A DNA stretch of 64,000 nucleotides from assembly GCF_017591425.1 (NCBI RefSeq), contig NW_024467119.1, positions 79,290,894 through 79,354,893 of the forward strand. Reading direction: 5' to 3'. The notes beneath the pieces are model-generated. The model did not search any database, was not told the origin of the DNA, and was given only the letters and a program-made list of their open reading frames with translations. Position numbers and translations under genes: made by a program. The stretch comes from Ochotona curzoniae. Its lineage: Eukaryota; Chordata; Mammalia; Lagomorpha; Ochotonidae. Numbering within the stretch: position 1 is the stretch's first letter; each line of letters starts with the position of its first letter. Of this stretch, positions 11,846 to 21,420 are shown piece after piece.

Positions 11846-12185
11846 TAAAAATCTGCAGAAGATATTATCTCACACCCTTTTGATGGCTACTACAACACAC
11901 ACACACAATAAGTAACAAGTGTTGGGTAAGATGTGAAAAAATTGGAACTTTTGTATACTGCTGATGGGTATGTGAAATGGTATAGCCACTGTGAAAACAG
12001 TATGGTACCTCCTGAGAAAATTAAAAATAGAATACGATTTAGTAATTCTGCATCTGGGTATATATCCGAAAGATTTGAAAGCAGGATCCTGCGCAGACAT
12101 CTGCACCGTGTGTTTAGAGCAGCGTTATTCACAATAGTCAGGAGGAGGAAGCAACTCCGTGTGCTTCAGTGAGGCGCTGAAGGAG

Positions 12186-12224
12186 AGTGTGTGTGCGTGT
12201 GTGCATAGGCGTGCGTGTGTGTGG
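12186..12224. repeat. (TG)n simple repeat
   Basis: Interrupted GT dinucleotide tract with GC and CA substitutions. Confidence 0.85.
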
Positions 12225-12443
12225 GGTATTCATGCCACAGTACTTCAGAAGGTTGGTGTACAGGTGGGATTACAGCAAAGTTTATGTTGCTACAAAAAGA
12301 GTTTTAAATCCATGCATGGTTTTTAAATAATATTCTTTTCCATAAACTCTTTTGAGGAGACCTCTGTGTGTGGATTTTTCTTTTTCTATTTTTTTTTTTT
12401 TTGCCTCAAGTTTATCTTGTAATTCTGTTTTGTGAACATTTTT

Positions 12444-12949
12444 GTTTGTTTATATATTTTTTTCGGAAATGTTTCCACTGGAGCAGGTGAATGAAAGTTT
12501 AGAGACAGTGAGTGTCAGTAGTTCAGACAGCATTTGTTTATTATAGAAGAGGCATGGAAATTATTTTCATGAAAGCTCCATGTGTTGCCATTTCAATAGA
12601 TTTCAATCTGCATATCTTCCAACAATGTCACTATCTCTAACTAGAAAAGAATGCTTGTCATCCAGAGCTACTTTGGTGCCTCCCTATTCTGGGAGAAGGA
12701 CTTTATCTCCAACTTGCACATTAACTGGTTCAGTCTCCACCCTTTCCTTTGGAGCCTGATCCAACAGCTACTGCTGTTGCCTGCACTGCTTTTCCTTGAG
12801 ATTTTTCTGGGGACATAATGCCCCCTTTCGTTCAGTTTCCGTGGCATTCATTCAACCAATACCGGGTCCAAGAGGAAAAAACTTCTTAAACATTTGTCAG
12901 ACCTTGGCCGCAGGAGTACAGCTCCAGCTCTGCTCCCGCGTCCCCACCC
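12444..12949 (-). pseudogene. HSPE1P: HSPE1 (Hsp10 / chaperonin 10) processed pseudogene
   Basis: Reading the minus strand, an intronless copy of the mitochondrial co-chaperonin Hsp10 coding region spans about 12905 down to 12603. The C-terminal part reads GDKVLLPE, a stop, GGTKVALDDK, and a final aspartate plus stop at 12605-12603. The middle retains an ATAVAVGSGSKGKGG-like stretch. The start codon has become AAG and stops and frameshifts interrupt the frame. The region is about 303 nt against 309 for the intact gene. A 3' UTR with AATAAA (12530s) and a longer 3' extension ending in an A-rich tract (about 12444-12475) follows. Imperfect duplications TGTGAACATTTTT (12431-12443) and TGCGAACATCTTT (12950-12962) flank it, as expected for L1-driven retroposition. 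It interrupts an old L1. Non-functional. Confidence 0.92.
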
Positions 12950-13554
12950 TGCGAACATCTTTAGTGATGTTTTAAATGAAATTTTGTTCAGCCTTAGAAA
13001 GCAAGAAAATTCCAACATATTCTACAGCATGGGTGAACCTTGAAGACTTGTTAAGTGAAATAAGTTAGTCACAAAAGGCCAAGTACTGTATAATTCTTAT
13101 ATGAGATGTTTGGTCAGATACATAAAACCGAAGTTGAACAGAGGTTGATAGGTGCTGGGGGTGGAATAAGGAGATATTGTTTAATGGGTATAGCATTTCA
13201 GGTTTGCAAGATACAAAATTCTTCAGCTTGGTTGTCAAAATGTGAATGTATGTAATATTACTGAATTGTACACACAGAAGTGGCTGAGATATTAACTACT
13301 GTGGTATGTATTTTTTAGCATAGTACCACAAAAAATCCAAGAATAGGGATCTTTCATATAATCATAATTTACAAGCAGCAGGTCTAAGATAGAATTACTG
13401 CTTCTTATTAAACTTTTGTTTTCAGTTTCTTGGCCGAGTTATGGGGAGAAGTACACAGTTTCCACCTGCTTCCTGATCCTACATGTGGGGGCAAGCCTTC
13501 GCCTCCATGGACTCTCCTGCCCAGAGTCACACATTTGTTAGAATTGATAAACCT

Positions 13555-13876
13555 GGACCCGGTGCTGTGGCCTAGCAGCTGAGGTCCTCACCTTGATCTC
13601 TTGAATACTCTGGGATCCCTTTTGGGTGCCAGTTGTAATCCCGGCAGCCCTGCTTCCCATCCATCTCCCTGCTTGTGTCCTGGGAAAGCAGTCGAGGATG
13701 GCCCAAAGCCTTGGGACCTGCACCTGCATGGGAGATCTGGAGGAAGTTCCTGGCTCCTGGCTTTGGATTGGCTCAGCTCCCGCCTTTGCAACAGATGGAG
13801 GATCTTCCTTTCTGTCTCTTCTTTCTGTATATCTGACTTTCCAATAAAAGTAAATAAATCTTAAAAAAAAATAAAG
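13555..13876 (+). mobile_element. CSINE, full length, perfect TSD
   Basis: Head 'acccggtgctgtggcctagcagctgagg', tail 'aataaaagtaaataaatctt' plus A-run. GAATTGATAAACCT is duplicated exactly at 13541-13554 and 13877-13890. Confidence 0.93.
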
Positions 13877-14230
13877 GAATTGATAAACCTACATCCACAC
13901 ATCATTGGTACCCAGAGTCCATATTTTGCATTAGGGCTCACTCGTGGACATTTATGGAGTTTTGACAAACATATAATGATGAGCATCAGCCATGGTATTA
14001 CTACAGGAAGTCATTTTTCTGCCCTGAAAATGCTCAATAATACTCAGCACATTTGTCCCTCCCTCTCTGCTGAGCTCTGGCCACCACTGATGTTTTCACT
14101 GTCTCCATAATTCTTCCTTTTCTGGAATATCCTATAGTTAGAATCATCTATGGGGTGGGTTTTTTCAGATTAACTTCTTTCATCTAGTAACGTATTTAAA
14201 TTCTCTTGTCTCTTTGTGAGTTGATAGCAT

Positions 14231-14626
14231 CTTTATTTTTTGAAAAGAGGTTTACTTTTTTGAAAGGCAGAGTTACACAGAGGGGGAAAGATAGACAGAG
14301 ATCTTCCATCCACTGGTTAACTCCTCAAATGAGCATAATGGTCAGGGCTGTGCCATGCCGAAGTCGGGAGCCTGGAGATTCCTTTGGGTCTCAGGGTGCA
14401 GAGCAGTTGAAGGAAAGTTTAGAGACAGTGAGTGTCAATAGTTTAGACAACAGTAGTTCGTCATAAAAGAGGCAGAGGCCTAGGGTGCAGAGACCCAGGA
14501 GCGTGGACCATCTCTCTGTTAGTGGGGCGCCGTATCCGAGGTTGAGCAGTCAGGTTTTGAACTGTACGCATGTGGGATGCTGGTGTCACAGGCAGCCGTT
14601 TAACCCTGTCCATCACAATGCCAGTT
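14231..14626 (-). mobile_element. CSINE, old, carrying a 78-bp internal insertion
   Basis: 'gatcttccatccactggttaactcc' and 'gaagtcgggagcctgg' on the tail side, 'atgtgggatgctggtgtcacaggcagccg' on the head side. Between them an insert (14404-14481) is bounded by AGGGTGCAGAG at 14393-14403 and 14482-14492. Confidence 0.75.
14404..14481 (-). pseudogene. Fragment of the HSPE1 3' UTR inserted in a CSINE
   Basis: Its core, 'gaaagtttagagacagtg' and the next 30 bases, repeats 12494-12530, which lies in the 3' UTR of the HSPE1 pseudogene. The segment is flanked by an exact 11-bp duplication. It has no A-tail and no coding part, so how it arrived is unclear. Confidence 0.6.
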
Positions 14627-14977
14627 CTAATGACTCTTTTATTTTTAGTGCTGAATTCTAATTGCTTGCCGAGGGACATTCTGATTATCCCCAGATTTTG
14701 ACAATTAAAAATAATGCTGCTATCAACATCTTTGTGCACATCTTTGTGTGGGTAGTTTTTTAATTCATTTGGGTAAATACCAAGGAGCACAGTTTCTTTA
14801 CTGTGTGTTGAGTGTGTAAGAAACTGCTGAAATGTCTTCCAAAGTAGCTGTACCGTTTTGCACTCCTGTTAGTGGTGAATGAATGTTCCTCTTGCTTCAC
14901 ATATTCTGCAGTGTTTAGTGTCAGTATGTTGGATTTTGTCTATTCCAGTACTTGCAGGGTGATTTCTCATTGTTTTT

Positions 14978-15314
14978 GTTTTATCCTATTGAAAGGCAGC
15001 AAGCCAGAGAAATTAAAAAAAAAAAAGAAGAAGAAGAAAGAAAGAAAGAGAGGGGGAGGGAAGGAGGGAGGCAGAACCTTGCATCTTGTTGGTGCACTCC
15101 CCAAATGCTTGTATTAGCCATAGCTGGTTAGACCAAAGTCAGGAACCGTGATTCCCTCTGGGTCTCTCCTGTGGGAGGCCGGAACCTAAGTACTTGAGCT
15201 ATCACCTGCTTTCTTCCAGGCTGTGTGATTAGAAGTAGAGGGGCTCAGACTTGAACCTGGGACTCTTCTGGGGGATGTAGATGCCCAGAGCAACACCTCA
15301 GCAGTTGCTCCAGC
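14978..15314 (-). mobile_element. CSINE, old, with expanded purine tail
   Basis: Starts with 'gaaaggcagcaagcc', has an (AAG)n/(GA)n tract at 15014-15070, then 'ctcttctgggggatgtagatgcc' on the head side. Confidence 0.65.
15014..15070. repeat. Purine-rich simple repeat (A, AAG, AAAG, GGGA)
   Basis: Homopurine run grown from the A-tail region of the surrounding SINE. Confidence 0.85.
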
Positions 15315-17722
15315 TATCTAACTCCCTCATTCATTTGCAGTTCTCTAGTGTTACATGTGGTTTAGCATCTTAACTTGCCCTGTCAGTCATTTGATGAAAT
15401 GTGTATTTGGGAATTTGCCCACTTCTTAATTGGGTTGTCTTCTTGTTGAGTATTAGGAGTTCATAATAGATTTTGGGTAGCACTGTTTTAGCAAATATTG
15501 TCTCTAATCTGTGGCTTATCTTGTTGTTCTCTTAAAATTGTTTTTTACAGAAAGAGTAGACAATTGAAACCCAGCTTGTTGATGACTTTCAAGGATTGCT
15601 GCTTCGGTGGGGCATCTCAGTTCTCCCCTGCCCAGGGCCATTTACGTTTTTTTCCTGTGATTTTGCACAGGAGTCTCTGATGCATTTGAGTTAATTTGGG
15701 GAAAAGATTAAGATCTGGGCCTGGTGTACTGCTTACTGAAGGCTCAGAGCTGAGTCTCCCCAGGAATTGCCTAAGCCAGAGAGGGAGTTGCTGTGTCTGT
15801 GATTCTTACATTCCCACCTAGCAGATGCCTTATGGCTGATGAGCAAGGGCACACATGTTGGGGTTTTGATGTTGCTGGCCTGAGTGAGCCCCTTGCCTCA
15901 GTTTAGGAGATTTCGGAAGGGATTGGCCAAGGACTGTCATGCAAGAACAGCGTTGGAGCTCTGCGCAGTCCCGCTTCCTTCACCTTCTTTGCTGCACAGC
16001 CTCCCTTTGCTGCAGGCTTCTGTCTTGGAGACTTCCTTACAGACCCAGTCCAGCACTGTGTTTTTATTTTACCTTCTTGAACTAGTAGAATATTTTTTTT
16101 TCTTTTTTTTAGTTTTCAAGACTTGCATAAAATGATTACTAGTTCCCTCACTAACTTGAAATCTTTGAGCTCTGGGATATTTACATGGCATTTTTCAAGC
16201 CAGTATTTTTATAAGAAATTAAAGAATGCATAGAGGTAAGATTTCTGAGAAAGGCCATATTGGCATTGTTGATGACTTTCTTTCCTCATTGATCTCACCA
16301 AATGCTTAAGATTTTAAGGTAACATAGTCTTTTTAACTGTCTCAAGCTAATTTAGGCGTACTGGCTTTGAAATATCCAGTAATCCTCGTGTTATTGTTAT
16401 CTCAGCTGTTTTCTACCCTTATTTTACGGTAGTGATACCCGTAAGAAGCAGCAATTGAGTCATTACTACAGAAACAGAACAAGGAACAGAGTGGGTGTGG
16501 AACACAAATGGGCAACAAATGTTCCTACAACTCAGTGATTGTGATCAGAATTGTGGTGTAGCTCATGCCCAGTAAGCATTCACTAAAAACTTGGTTGCCA
16601 AAACCCATGCTGTCCTCAGGACGCACATGGTGACTGTTTCTGTCACCAAATACCTTCCGTTATAGGAGACAAAAATCTCAATGTAGTGACGCATTATCTA
16701 GTACTCTGATCCTCTACTATTGCCCTGTGGATGAAAATACAGACAAATAGTCTGCTCCTTTTTGTGTCAGGATAGTCGTTATGTGTAAAAAGCGACCTGA
16801 TAAAGAGGTTTATGTAAGGAGTACAAGTGTAATATAAATTAGAATTTATGGGATTTGGATGATTATAGAACCACCCAGCAATAGAAATCTGGTCTAGAAA
16901 GACTTTAGGATATATGCAGTCCAACTATTTGAGTAAATTTGATTCTAAAGAATCCTAAAGCAAGTGAGGCAGGACCCTGCTACTCTGTGTCCTTACTGAG
17001 GAATCCTGTGTGTCTCCAAGCTGAGCCCCGGAGTGTCACACCGAAGCATCAGCTGCCTTCGTTTTATACTCTGTGAATATAGTAGAGTCCCTCACATTTA
17101 CCAAGCAATTTGGTAAATTGCACGGTGTGGGCTTCCTCAGGAGACCCCAAGAAGCTTTTCGAGAATCTTCAAGGCCAGAGCTGTTTTCAGCACAGCTAAG
17201 AAATTATTGCATTTTTGTGGTTGTCTTAACTTGCACCGATGAACCCCAAGACCCAGTGGGTGAAATTGCTAGTGTCTGAGGTAGTCATATTCTTTTGCCG
17301 ACATGAATGTGCAAAGGAAAAAGTTTCACCTACTGTCTTTGATAAAGCATTGAAAGATTTGAGCCTTTTGAATGTTGTGTGTGACACAGTAAAGGTGTGC
17401 ATAAAGCATTCAGCTTGCCAGAGGGCCAGTGGTTGTCTTGAGGAAAAGTCTGTGTGTGATTGAATTGTAGTCAGACTAGCTGGAGGACCCTCCTTTTTAA
17501 AGAGATGTGACTTTTTAGTGTGGATAGTGACAGGCACATTGTGCTTATGTTTAGGACGTATTTGGAAATCCTCTTCCTTCAAGTAAGATAACTGGCAGTG
17601 TTAGTTGCTAGTGATTAAATTCAATATTTTTAGCATAAACTAAGTGGGGGAAATTTTTGTATGGCTTTCAGTTCCTTAAATACTTTTATGATTGAAACCA
17701 AATATAACAAATGGTACTTTTT

Positions 17723-17782
17723 TAAAAAAAATATTTATTTTTATTAGAAAGGCAGATTTACAGATTAGTCAATGCCAGCTCC
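17723..17782 (-). mobile_element. Ultra-short 5'-truncated CSINE
   Basis: Only the last 45 or so bases of a CSINE remain: 'atatttatttttattagaaaggcagatttacag'. They sit between two copies of ACAAATGGTACTTTTT (17707-17722 and 17783-17798). Confidence 0.8.
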
Positions 17783-18108
17783 ACAAATGGTACTTTTTAA
17801 ATACTATATAATATAGAAGTAGAAATGAGCTTCCAAAGCATGGAAGATCAGCATAAACCACCGCAGAAGTGTTTTTTAAGTGTCCAGTGCCTATTGTTTT
17901 CAAATCATACACATGTGGAAGAGTCACTCAGAGAACAAAGATGATCAATGGATTTTAATATAACAGTATAGGAAAAATTCAGGCATATGGTTTTACATTC
18001 AACATTGTGATTAAATTTTTAACAAGTATTGCTGATCAAGTTTCTGTGTAGTATCAAAGTACACAAAATGAAAATGAAAAAGCAATAACCACGTAAGCCA
18101 GATTTTTT

Positions 18109-18448
18109 TTTTAAGATTTATTTATTTATTGAAAAGTCAGATATACAGAGAGGAGGAGAGACAGAGGAGGAGAGACAGAGAGGAAGATCTTCCATCCGAT
18201 GATTCACTTCCCAAGTGAACGCAACGGCCTATGCTATGCCGATCCGAAGCCAGAATCCAGGAACCTCTTCCGGGTCTCCCACACAGGTGCAGGGTCCCAA
18301 AGCTTTGGGCCGTCCTTGGCTGCTTTCCCAGGCCACAGGCAGGGAGCTGGATGGGAAGTGGAGCTTCCGGGATTAGAACCGGTGCCCACATGGGATCCTG
18401 GCGTGTTCAAGACGAGGACTTCAGCCAGTAGGCCACGCCGCTGGGCCC
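18109..18448 (-). mobile_element. CSINE, full length
   Basis: Tail to head 'cgccgctgggccc'. TSD AAGCCAGATTTTTT (18095-18108) against AAGCCATATTTTTT (18449-18462). The purine block 'gaggaggagagacaga' is duplicated internally near 18149-18180. Confidence 0.92.
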
Positions 18449-18654
18449 AAGCCATATTTTTTCATATACTTTTATCAAAGTGATAATTGTGACAGATGGA
18501 GTACAGAAGTAGATGTGAGATCCTGCTTTCATAAAAAGATTTCTTCCTATTACTATGTAATGATTTTAAAGTCATGACTCATACTTCTTCTGTAACTTTC
18601 AAGTAAATAAACAAAGATTTAAAAAAAAGTGTTTAGGGTGTGAAAGTGTATTAT

Positions 18655-18842
18655 AGTTTCTCTTTAAAGATATATTATGGAAACAAGCTGCAGAGAGAGA
18701 AGTCTTTCATCTGCTGCTGGGTTCACTTCCAAGGGACCACAGTAACTGGGGCTGGACTGGGCCAAAGCCATGAACTTCGTCCCCCACATAGGTAGCAGTG
18801 GCCCAAGTATTTGAATCATCTTCTGCTTCTTTTGGGAGAAAG
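18655..18842 (-). mobile_element. CSINE, 5'-truncated old copy
   Basis: 'aaagatatattatggaaacaag', 'ctttcatctgctgctgggttcac' and 'gctggactgggccaaagccatgaactt'. The head is missing. Confidence 0.65.
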
Positions 18843-19522
18843 GGAGAGGACCCTTGGTTCTCTAAAGTCCTTAAAGTAAGGGAAAACAGATTTTGTTAAA
18901 ATACTTGAAGTATGTGAAATTCCTTTTTAACTTCACATTTCAAACTTAGAAAATTGCACATAGCTAGCACAATTTTTACCTTCTATAATTATTGCTGTTA
19001 TTAATCATATTTACTTTCTGAAAGAAATGCACACTTTTGGTGCTTATGGCATTAAGTAATGCTGTAAAACTATTTTACTTTAAGTACAGTAAAGCCAGAG
19101 TATAAAGCTTAATTCTAATACAGAGATTTTTTTTAACAAATAAAATGTTTTCTCAACGAAGCCCCTTCAGTTGAGAGCCTACCTTCTAGAAGCCAGGATT
19201 TACTTCAGCATTATAATGCTGGTGTTTACCAGTCAAGCCTGAACTTCTGTAATCTTTGTTAAATGGTGGTATGAGAACACTAGTTAAGAGACAAGCATAG
19301 TGTCCCCCAGGGCTTATAATTTTTAATCAAGAAATTTAGATTAAGTATGATGAAAGCAGCTAGATGCATTTTTAAATTTTTATTTGTATCATGTTTAGTA
19401 TATAATTACTAGGTAAATTGTAATTATTCTAAAAGTTAAAATAATGGCTAGTGAAAGTGCCTTTTGTGATCTCATGTTAATGTGCCTTTTTTTTTTTTCC
19501 TGCCTTCCTGTTCTCCCACTAG

Positions 19523-19624
19523 GAGTCTACTATGGCTCAGGAATCTCCCAAAAATTCAGCAGCAGAAATTCCCGTGACCAGCAACGGGGAAGTTGATGAC
19601 GCCCATGATCATGGCTTTAATAGG
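19523..19624 (+). CDS. ARFIP1: ARFIP1 (arfaptin-1), first coding exon, residues 1-31
   Basis: Arfaptin-1 binds GTP-loaded Arf and Arl1 and PI4P-rich trans-Golgi membranes and helps control secretory-granule budding; this is known biology of the family. Here the acceptor 'ctcccactag' precedes nine 5'-UTR bases, then ATG at 19532 in a strong Kozak context (A at -3, G at +4). The peptide opens MAQESPKNSAAEIPVTSNG, the arfaptin-1 N-terminus as I recall it. The donor is AGG|gtaagc and the exon ends in phase 0, joining 'FNR' to 'DLK' of the exon at 47245. This N-terminal part is predicted to be unstructured. Residues 24-29 read AHDHGF and differ from the human form as remembered (SREHSF). Because the UTR in this exon is only 9 nt, an upstream non-coding exon is required. 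Reading on past 19624 as a longer ORF is intron read-through. Confidence 0.95.
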
Positions 19625-20099
19625 GTAAGCATGGCTTTCTTTCTCTTAAGTCAAAGAATCATGGTAAACCATGATATCTCTTTAAATATTGAGAGGAAAG
19701 AAATGGACAGTATTCAGTGTAAGGGGATGTTTCCTTGAACTGGCTTCCTTCAAGCATGTAGCATTATGTGGGGGTGACCAGGCCAGCCATGTTAGTGTTT
19801 TGTTCAGGTTAGGCTCAGGGCAGTGACTGCTGGTGTTATGTTCAGTAGTTAACCAGAAGGAGAGCATGTCTGACAATTTTGGCATATGTCTGAAACCCCT
19901 TAATGTGTGTGTGATATGATAATTTTAACTATAAAATATTCGTTAAAATAGTACTGTTCTCTTTTCTTCCAATTACTAGTACATAATTTCTAAATAATTG
20001 CTCCTAATTTTGCTGTTCACTTTTTAACATGTCACCTGACTCGGGAAATGAAACTTATTTTTTAATAGGAATATCAAGAATTTAGAGATAATCTGCCAT

Positions 20100-20160
20100 T
20101 TCTAGCAGTGTAACCTTGAGCAAGCATTCATTTAATCTTAGTTTTTATAGCTGTGATAAA
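20100..20160 (+). mobile_element. MIR fragment (possible)
   Basis: 'agcagtgtaaccttgagcaagcattcatttaatcttag' resembles the MIR core 'gtgtgaccttgggcaagt'. Short and diverged. Confidence 0.4.
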
Positions 20161-20973
20161 AATCTTTCATGAGGATACTACTGACTAGTGTATGTTAATA
20201 TCAGAAATGATAATGATACTTATTTCTGGAGCTGTTTACATTGAACTTCCCCTTTTGTGGCATTTGATACAAGAGTACAGCTTTAACTGTCTTTAATGAT
20301 ACAGTTTCATAATCTTTGGAAAGTAGCAGTTGAAAGATGCTCAGGTTATTTTGTAGTTTGAACAGGATTATCTGCTTTGTATGTTTACAAATAGAACTCT
20401 TCAACAGAAAACAATAACCCAGATCTAGATTTTTCAGTTGCAGCACTGTTGATGTTGTGGGTCAGGAACTTGGAACTCGGTGTTGTGGGGGGGTTGACCT
20501 ATACATTGTGGTGTGTCCTTTTTCTACTGAACACTGATAGTGTCCTGTAGTTGTAACAAGCAACATCTCTAGAGATTACCACTTGTTTAATTGACATTAG
20601 ACAGTTTCATTCATTCTTGCCTTAACAGTGCTTTTGGAAAGAACTAATAATACGTCTTCAGACTTGAGGTTCATGTCTTAGTCTCTTCTGACGCAGTAAT
20701 CAAATGTGTGACACTGGTAGTTGACAGAGGAAGAAGTTCATGCGGGCTACAGCTCTGGAAGCAGGGAAGTTTAAGAATGAGTGGCTGCCTTCTGTTTGAG
20801 AGCTTCATGTTGTGTCCTTTGGTGAGTGGCATCACGTGGCGGGAATGCATGTGGCAGAGGCAAGTGGGTACGTGTGGAAGAGAAGAGGATGCATGGGCAT
20901 GCACTTGGTGATATCCCGCTCTCATAAGAGTCAGTGCATTCTCTTTAAGTACCACTCCAGTTTCTCAAGGACA

Positions 20974-21286
20974 TTAATCTATGGGCAGGCATTTGGCTTA
21001 GTACTTACAGTGCCAGTTAGAATATTGGAGTGCTTGGGGTTCAAGGACTCAGTGTAGCTGTTGACTCCACCTTCCCATCATTGTAGGCTGTGAGAGGTAG
21101 GAGGTCATGGCTCAGGTGATTGGGTCCCTGCCTCCCATAGTGGAGATCTGGGTTGAGTTTCCAGCTCCCAGGTTTGTTCCAGCCCAGCCAGTCCCATCCA
21201 CTGGGAGCAGACCAGCAGATAGGAACTTTCTCTGTCTCTCATGCACTCCCTCTACCTTTCAAATACATTGAAGAAAAAGGAAATAA
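20974..21286 (+). mobile_element. CSINE, old subfamily
   Basis: 'gggcaggcatttggcttagtacttac' head, 'ggtgattgggtccctgcc', 'cagcagataggaactttctctgtctctc' and 'ctttcaaatacattg' tail, in order. Belongs to the same older type as 50297-50702. Confidence 0.75.
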
Positions 21287-21420
21287 AAGAGACATTGATT
21301 TCTGTTACAGATCTCACTTCTTAACACCCCAGTGTGGGCTACCACCTTTTAATTAGAGTTTTGGCAGAAGCAGACCATATCTAAACTATAACAAACTTAA
21401 TTTTACCCAAACTTAATTTT

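Larger units (their letters stand above)
11190..13350 (+). mobile_element. L1 (old), distal ORF2 and 3' UTR, interrupted
   Basis: Resembles L1: 'gattggattacatcaaaagttaaaaacttg' (11330-11360), 'aaatgagcaaaggacttggatag' (11469-11491), 'tatcttacaccc'-like text at 11866-11880, 'actgctgatgggtatgtgaaatgg' (11957-11980), then 3' UTR 'tgggtgaaccttgaagacttgttaag' (13031-13056). It is split by a CSINE (11600-11845) and by the HSPE1 pseudogene (12444-12949). No open ORF2 remains. Confidence 0.7.
13440..15690 (-). mobile_element. L1 (old) 3' UTR to distal ORF2, interrupted three times
   Basis: L1MA/MB-like antisense text continues across the inserts: 'cacatttgttagaattgataaacct' (13530-13554), 'cattagggctcactcgtggac' (13930), 'ttctggaatatcctatagttagaatcatc' (14122-14150), 'gggtaaataccaaggagcacag' (14770), 'cttaattgggttgtcttcttgttga' (15425-15450). 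CSINEs at 13555-13876, 14231-14626 and 14978-15314 split it. Confidence 0.7.
1..19522 (+). other. ARFIP1: Sequence upstream of the first coding exon (5' intron or flank of ARFIP1)
   Basis: The start-codon exon begins only 9 bases before its ATG, so at least one upstream non-coding exon must exist. None could be recognised here, and there is no CpG-island-like promoter. Most of the block is repeats listed separately. Stretches where I see nothing: 5894-6506, 6725-7130, 8190-8590, 10775-11190, 15690-17706, 17802-18094 and 18850-19522. Confidence 0.6.

Noticed and set aside
19625..19738. Continuation of the first coding exon's frame past 19624
   Set aside because: A consensus donor at AGG|gtaagc and exact continuation of the protein at 47245 show it is intron read-through.
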